Below the pieces are notes generated by a model. It saw only the letters and a list, made by a program, of their open reading frames with translations. It was not told where the DNA came from and ran no database searches. A program made the position numbers and the translations under genes. From Silvimonas soli (lineage in GTDB: Bacteria; Pseudomonadota; Gammaproteobacteria; Burkholderiales; Chitinibacteraceae): a DNA stretch of 64,000 nucleotides. Of this stretch, positions 61,347 through 64,000 are shown piece after piece. Location of the stretch: NCBI RefSeq assembly GCF_030035605.1, contig NZ_CP106736.1:2790001-2854000 (forward strand). The letters are read 5' to 3'. The stretch's first letter is position 1; each line of letters begins with the position of its first letter.

Positions 61347-62261
61347 TTAGAAACTGAAACGTTGCAGCTTGCGCTGGATAAAGTAGAAATACACACCCAC
61401 GCCCAGCAGGATTACCAGGAACATCAGCGTGGCCACTGCGGCGCCCATGGTCGGACTGCCGATTTGTGACTGGTAACCAAAGAACGCGCGGTAGAAGTAG
61501 GTACCCAAGATGTCGGTACTGAAGTTCGGGCCAGCCAGCGCGCCTTTGACTGAGTAGATCAAATCAAATGCGTTGAAGTTACCGACGAAGGTCAGAATGG
61601 TGGTCAGACCCAGTGTCGGCAGAATCAGCGGTACGCGGATTGTCCAGAAAATGCGCCATGACGATGCGCCTTCGACATAAGCGGCTTCGATGATGTCATC
61701 GGGAATCGCGATCAGCGCGGCGTAGATCAGCATCATCGGGATACCGACGAACTGCCACACCGACATCAAGCTCAGGGTGTACAGCGCGGTTTCTTCCTGG
61801 CCCAGCCATGGCGCGAAGAAGTCCTGCAGGTGTACCCAACCCATCATTTTTTCGGACACGCCCCACAGCGGGGACAAGATCAATTGCCAGATAAAGCCAA
61901 TGATCACCACCGACAACAGCGTGGGCAGAAAGATGGCGGTCTGGTAGGCCTTGGCAAACTTCACGCCGCGCATGCTCAGCAGCGCCGCCAGCAACAGGCC
62001 CAGCGGGTTCTGGATGCACATATGCACCAAGAAGAACTTGCAGTTGTTACGCATCGCGCCCCAGAAACCTTCGGACCACGATGGATCAAGCAGCAGCGAG
62101 CGATAGTTCAACAGCCCGGCCCACGTTTGCGCGCCACTGTCGGCGGTGGTGAAAAAGCTCAGGCGCAAGGTATCAACCAGCGGGTAGGCGCTGAAGACGG
62201 CGTAAATCAGAAATGCCGGGGCCAGAAAGACCGCGATATGCCAGGGAAACTTACGTTTCAT
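61347..62261 (-). CDS. Sugar ABC transporter permease (MalF type)
   Basis: A 304-residue permease beginning MKRKFPWHIAVFLAPAFLIY with six or more membrane spans. The EAA-type loop is IIEAAYVEGASSWRIFWTIR followed by VPLILP. It partners the MalG-type permease downstream. ATG 62261 is chosen because GGGGAG lies upstream; the longer reading to 62303 is rejected. The upstream binding-protein gene is separated by a 378-bp gap containing a terminator-like hairpin. Confidence 0.9.
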   Translation of the reverse strand: MKRKFPWHIAVFLAPAFLIYAVFSAYPLVDTLRLSFFTTADSGAQTWAGLLNYRSLLLDPSWSEGFWGAMRNNCKFFLVHMCIQNPLGLLLAALLSMRGVKFAKAYQTAIFLPTLLSVVIIGFIWQLILSPLWGVSEKMMGWVHLQDFFAPWLGQEETALYTLSLMSVWQFVGIPMMLIYAALIAIPDDIIEAAYVEGASSWRIFWTIRVPLILPTLGLTTILTFVGNFNAFDLIYSVKGALAGPNFSTDILGTYFYRAFFGYQSQIGSPTMGAAVATLMFLVILLGVGVYFYFIQRKLQRFSF

Positions 62262-62639
62262 GGCTATTACTCCCCTTGAATCACCAACAAAGTGTGCTGC
62301 CACTGGTCCCGGGGCCGGGGTCGCTGGCAGGCGGCCTTGCGGGCAACCCTTTACAGATTATTTATATTTCCGGATCAGTCGCAGCTAACGGATCTCTGCG
62401 CCAGCTCCGGGAAACAGGCAAAAAAAACGCCGGCGGCGACTGCCGCCGGCCCAACTCACAGTCGAGGGTATGGAGAGGAAGAACAAACTACACAACAACT
62501 TCAAGATTCCGGCAGCCCCGGCACGTTCTCCCTCGCGCCGGAGCCGGGCGGGACTCATGGGGCAATCCCGCCGACCGGTTTCCTTCATCGCAACAACAGC
62601 ACAGCGACAACTTCAATATTTTTAGTTATCAGCCAGAGC
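62262..62639. other. Intergenic spacer between binding protein and permease genes
   Basis: A 378-bp spacer inside the operon. It holds the strong hairpin at 62420-62450 and no gene-like frame. The high GC of the surrounding 62500-62580 suggests additional structure. Confidence 0.45.
62420..62450 (-). terminator. Intra-operon terminator/attenuator after the binding-protein gene
   Basis: On the minus strand a perfect 9-bp GC stem (62442-62450 with 62429-62437, 4-nt loop) is followed by CG and eight T. It should reduce read-through so that binding protein is made in excess over the permeases, as between malE and malF in enterics. Confidence 0.85.
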
Positions 62640-63893
62640 TTATTGCGCTGGCTTGTACCACTTGGCCAGACCGGACTGCAGGCGTGCGGCGCCATCCTTA
62701 GGCGACAGCTTGCCGTTCAGAACTTGCGAGTTCACGTTCCACAGTTCGTTTTCCAGGTTCGGCGTGCCACGGTTCAGGATCTGCGCGTTCACACGGATGG
62801 TGGAACCGCAGCTCTTGCGCCAGTCGAGGAACTCTTTGGCAACCGGATCTTTCACAGCGATCAGGTGGTTGGACAGCGAGAAGAAGCCGGTGACCTTGTT
62901 GGTGTACAGGTCAGCAAATTCTTGCGAGCCGAGCCATTCCACAAACTTGTAAGCGTCGTCCTTGTTCTTGGACTTGCTGTTCACGCCCATGCCCAGATCG
63001 GTGTGATCCGAGATGTAGCACTTGTCGCCAGCCTTAGGGACTGGTGGCGGGAAAGCGCCCAGTTCAAAGCCTTGTGCGTTCTGGTTGTAGTAACCGATAT
63101 CCCACGAACCGGCAGCAACCACAGCAGCCTTGCCCGAAGCAAACAGGTTTTGGGTGTCAGCGTAGGTTTGTGCGCTGTAGCCCTTGGCCAGGTACGGTGC
63201 GTACTTGGCTTCGATTTCCAGTGGCTGTTCGAAGGCCGGATCAGTGAACTTTTCCTTGCCAGCGATCAGAGCCTTGCGGCCTTCTTCGCCCTTCCAGTAC
63301 GGAGCACCAATGCTGGTGTAAACGATCTGGCTGGCTTCCCACTGATCGTTGGTACCCAGAGCCAGCGGGGTGTATTTGCCGGAAGCCTTGACCTTGTCCA
63401 TGACTTTGAAGAAGTCATCAGTGGTCTTTGGCTCGGACAGGCCCAGTTCTTTGAAGATTTTCTTGTTGTACAAGAAGCCGTGGATCACGGAAGCGATAGG
63501 CTCACAGAAGGTGGCTTTGCCATCGTCGGTTTCCCAAGCTACCTTGGCCGAAGCCGGGAAGTTTTCCAGACCCTTCTTGCCATTAAGCTTTTCCAGGTAG
63601 CCCTTGTTGTACATATCCAGGGACTTGTCGAACGGACGGCAAGTAATCAGGTCACCGGCAGTGCCGCCAGTCAGGCGTGCGTTCAGGCTGGAATCGTATT
63701 CGGTCGGAGCGGTCGGTGCGAACTTGACCTGAATGTTCGGGTAGTGTTTCTGGAATGCCGGAATCAGCACGTCTTCCCACAAACCTTTGTCATCGGTACG
63801 CCAGCTTTCGATGGTCAGGGTGCCAGCGTGGGCAGCACCTGCAGCCAACAGCGCGGCGACAATGGCGCCACGCATGATGTTCTTGCTTTGCAT
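62640..63893 (-). CDS. Sugar ABC transporter substrate-binding protein (family 1)
   Basis: A 417-residue periplasmic protein. Residues 1-23 are a signal peptide (IMRGAIVAALLAAGAAHA). The mature start GTLTIESWRTDDKGLWEDVL and NARLTGGTAGDLITCRPFDK are typical of CUT1 binding proteins (MalE-like fold). It captures an oligosaccharide and delivers it to the permeases encoded downstream. The ligand is not determinable; alpha-glucosides or amino-sugar oligomers are plausible. GAGGAG lies upstream of ATG 63893. First gene of the operon. Confidence 0.9.
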   Translation of the reverse strand: MQSKNIMRGAIVAALLAAGAAHAGTLTIESWRTDDKGLWEDVLIPAFQKHYPNIQVKFAPTAPTEYDSSLNARLTGGTAGDLITCRPFDKSLDMYNKGYLEKLNGKKGLENFPASAKVAWETDDGKATFCEPIASVIHGFLYNKKIFKELGLSEPKTTDDFFKVMDKVKASGKYTPLALGTNDQWEASQIVYTSIGAPYWKGEEGRKALIAGKEKFTDPAFEQPLEIEAKYAPYLAKGYSAQTYADTQNLFASGKAAVVAAGSWDIGYYNQNAQGFELGAFPPPVPKAGDKCYISDHTDLGMGVNSKSKNKDDAYKFVEWLGSQEFADLYTNKVTGFFSLSNHLIAVKDPVAKEFLDWRKSCGSTIRVNAQILNRGTPNLENELWNVNSQVLNGKLSPKDGAARLQSGLAKWYKPAQ

Positions 63894-64000
63894 CGGTCGA
63901 TCTCCTCAGATCCGGTTGAACCCCTGTTTCATGTTCTGGGGGCGTGACCGGAAATTAGCACCCACCCTTGCGTGACACAAAAAGCACTTGTTACCGCGTT
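63894..64000. other. Upstream region of the sugar ABC operon
   Basis: 107 bp to the window edge. It holds the GAGGAG ribosome site (plus-strand 63902-63907 region) and probably the operon promoter, but no operator was recognised. Confidence 0.4.

Noticed and set aside
62292..63947. A 551-codon plus-strand frame opposite the sugar-binding protein gene
   Set aside because: Shadow frame of a well-supported binding-protein gene that includes its non-coding flanks.

Overview
The window is about 64 kb of moderately GC-rich chromosome, densely packed with housekeeping genes. I saw no rRNA, tRNA, CRISPR array, transposase or complete prophage. It looks like a betaproteobacterium, probably of the Neisseriales. 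The clues are the yicC-gmk-rpoZ-spoT block, the kinase/PP2C-rph-dusA-rdgB-hemW block facing it, the dapF-DUF484-xerC block, a full-length pta, and an aspartate carbamoyltransferase with a long N-terminal extension. Genus-level placement (for example Chitinibacteraceae) is only a guess.

Layout. 1-11.9 kb: a truncated DUF2127 membrane protein, an Nramp-like carrier, a small basic stress-type protein, an SDR/LysR divergent pair, an amino-acid-type binding protein, a second SDR, a CxxC hydroperoxidase-like protein, a GNAT, a periplasmic Cdh-type CDP-diglyceride hydrolase, a B12-binding radical SAM protein, a GST and a DUF465 protein. 12-18.2 kb (minus strand): a secreted DUF5916 protein, an archaeal-type aspartyl-tRNA synthetase behind an asparagine-rich leader peptide and attenuator, and oligopeptidase A. 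18.5-25.3 kb: a helical-repeat protein, pta, the pncA-like/pncB NAD salvage pair and chaA. 25.4-28.3 kb: a pentapeptide-repeat protein, then an ECF sigma factor, its anti-sigma factor and a secreted fasciclin protein. 28.3-35 kb (minus): a small membrane protein, pyrB, ftsK and a Kir-type potassium channel. 35.3-38.3 kb: bioA, overlapping a large uncharacterised gene. 38.3-50 kb (minus): xerC-DUF484-dapF, a CoA-binding protein, ridA, hemW, and the rph-dusA-rdgB region with the PP2C phosphatase and Ser/Thr kinase. 50.3-58.4 kb: yicC, an EamA transporter, a LamB-family porin, then gmk-rpoZ-spoT. 58.4-63.9 kb (minus): an AlaX-type editing protein and a complete MalEFGK-type sugar ABC importer, which could work with the LamB-type porin.

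Two non-coding regions stand out. The first is a complete Trp-type attenuator upstream of the aspartyl-tRNA synthetase-like gene. It has a promoter, a 33-residue leader with four Asn codons in seven positions, alternative 1:2/2:3/3:4 stems and a terminator. It implies control by charged tRNA-Asn. The second is a minus-strand four-way-junction RNA followed by an intrinsic terminator, lying between the porin gene and the EamA gene. It may be related to phage C4 antisense RNAs. Several families of dispersed palindromic repeats sit just downstream of genes, and one supplies the last codons of the AlaX gene.

All calls come from reading the sequence and remembered family features. No database search was run.
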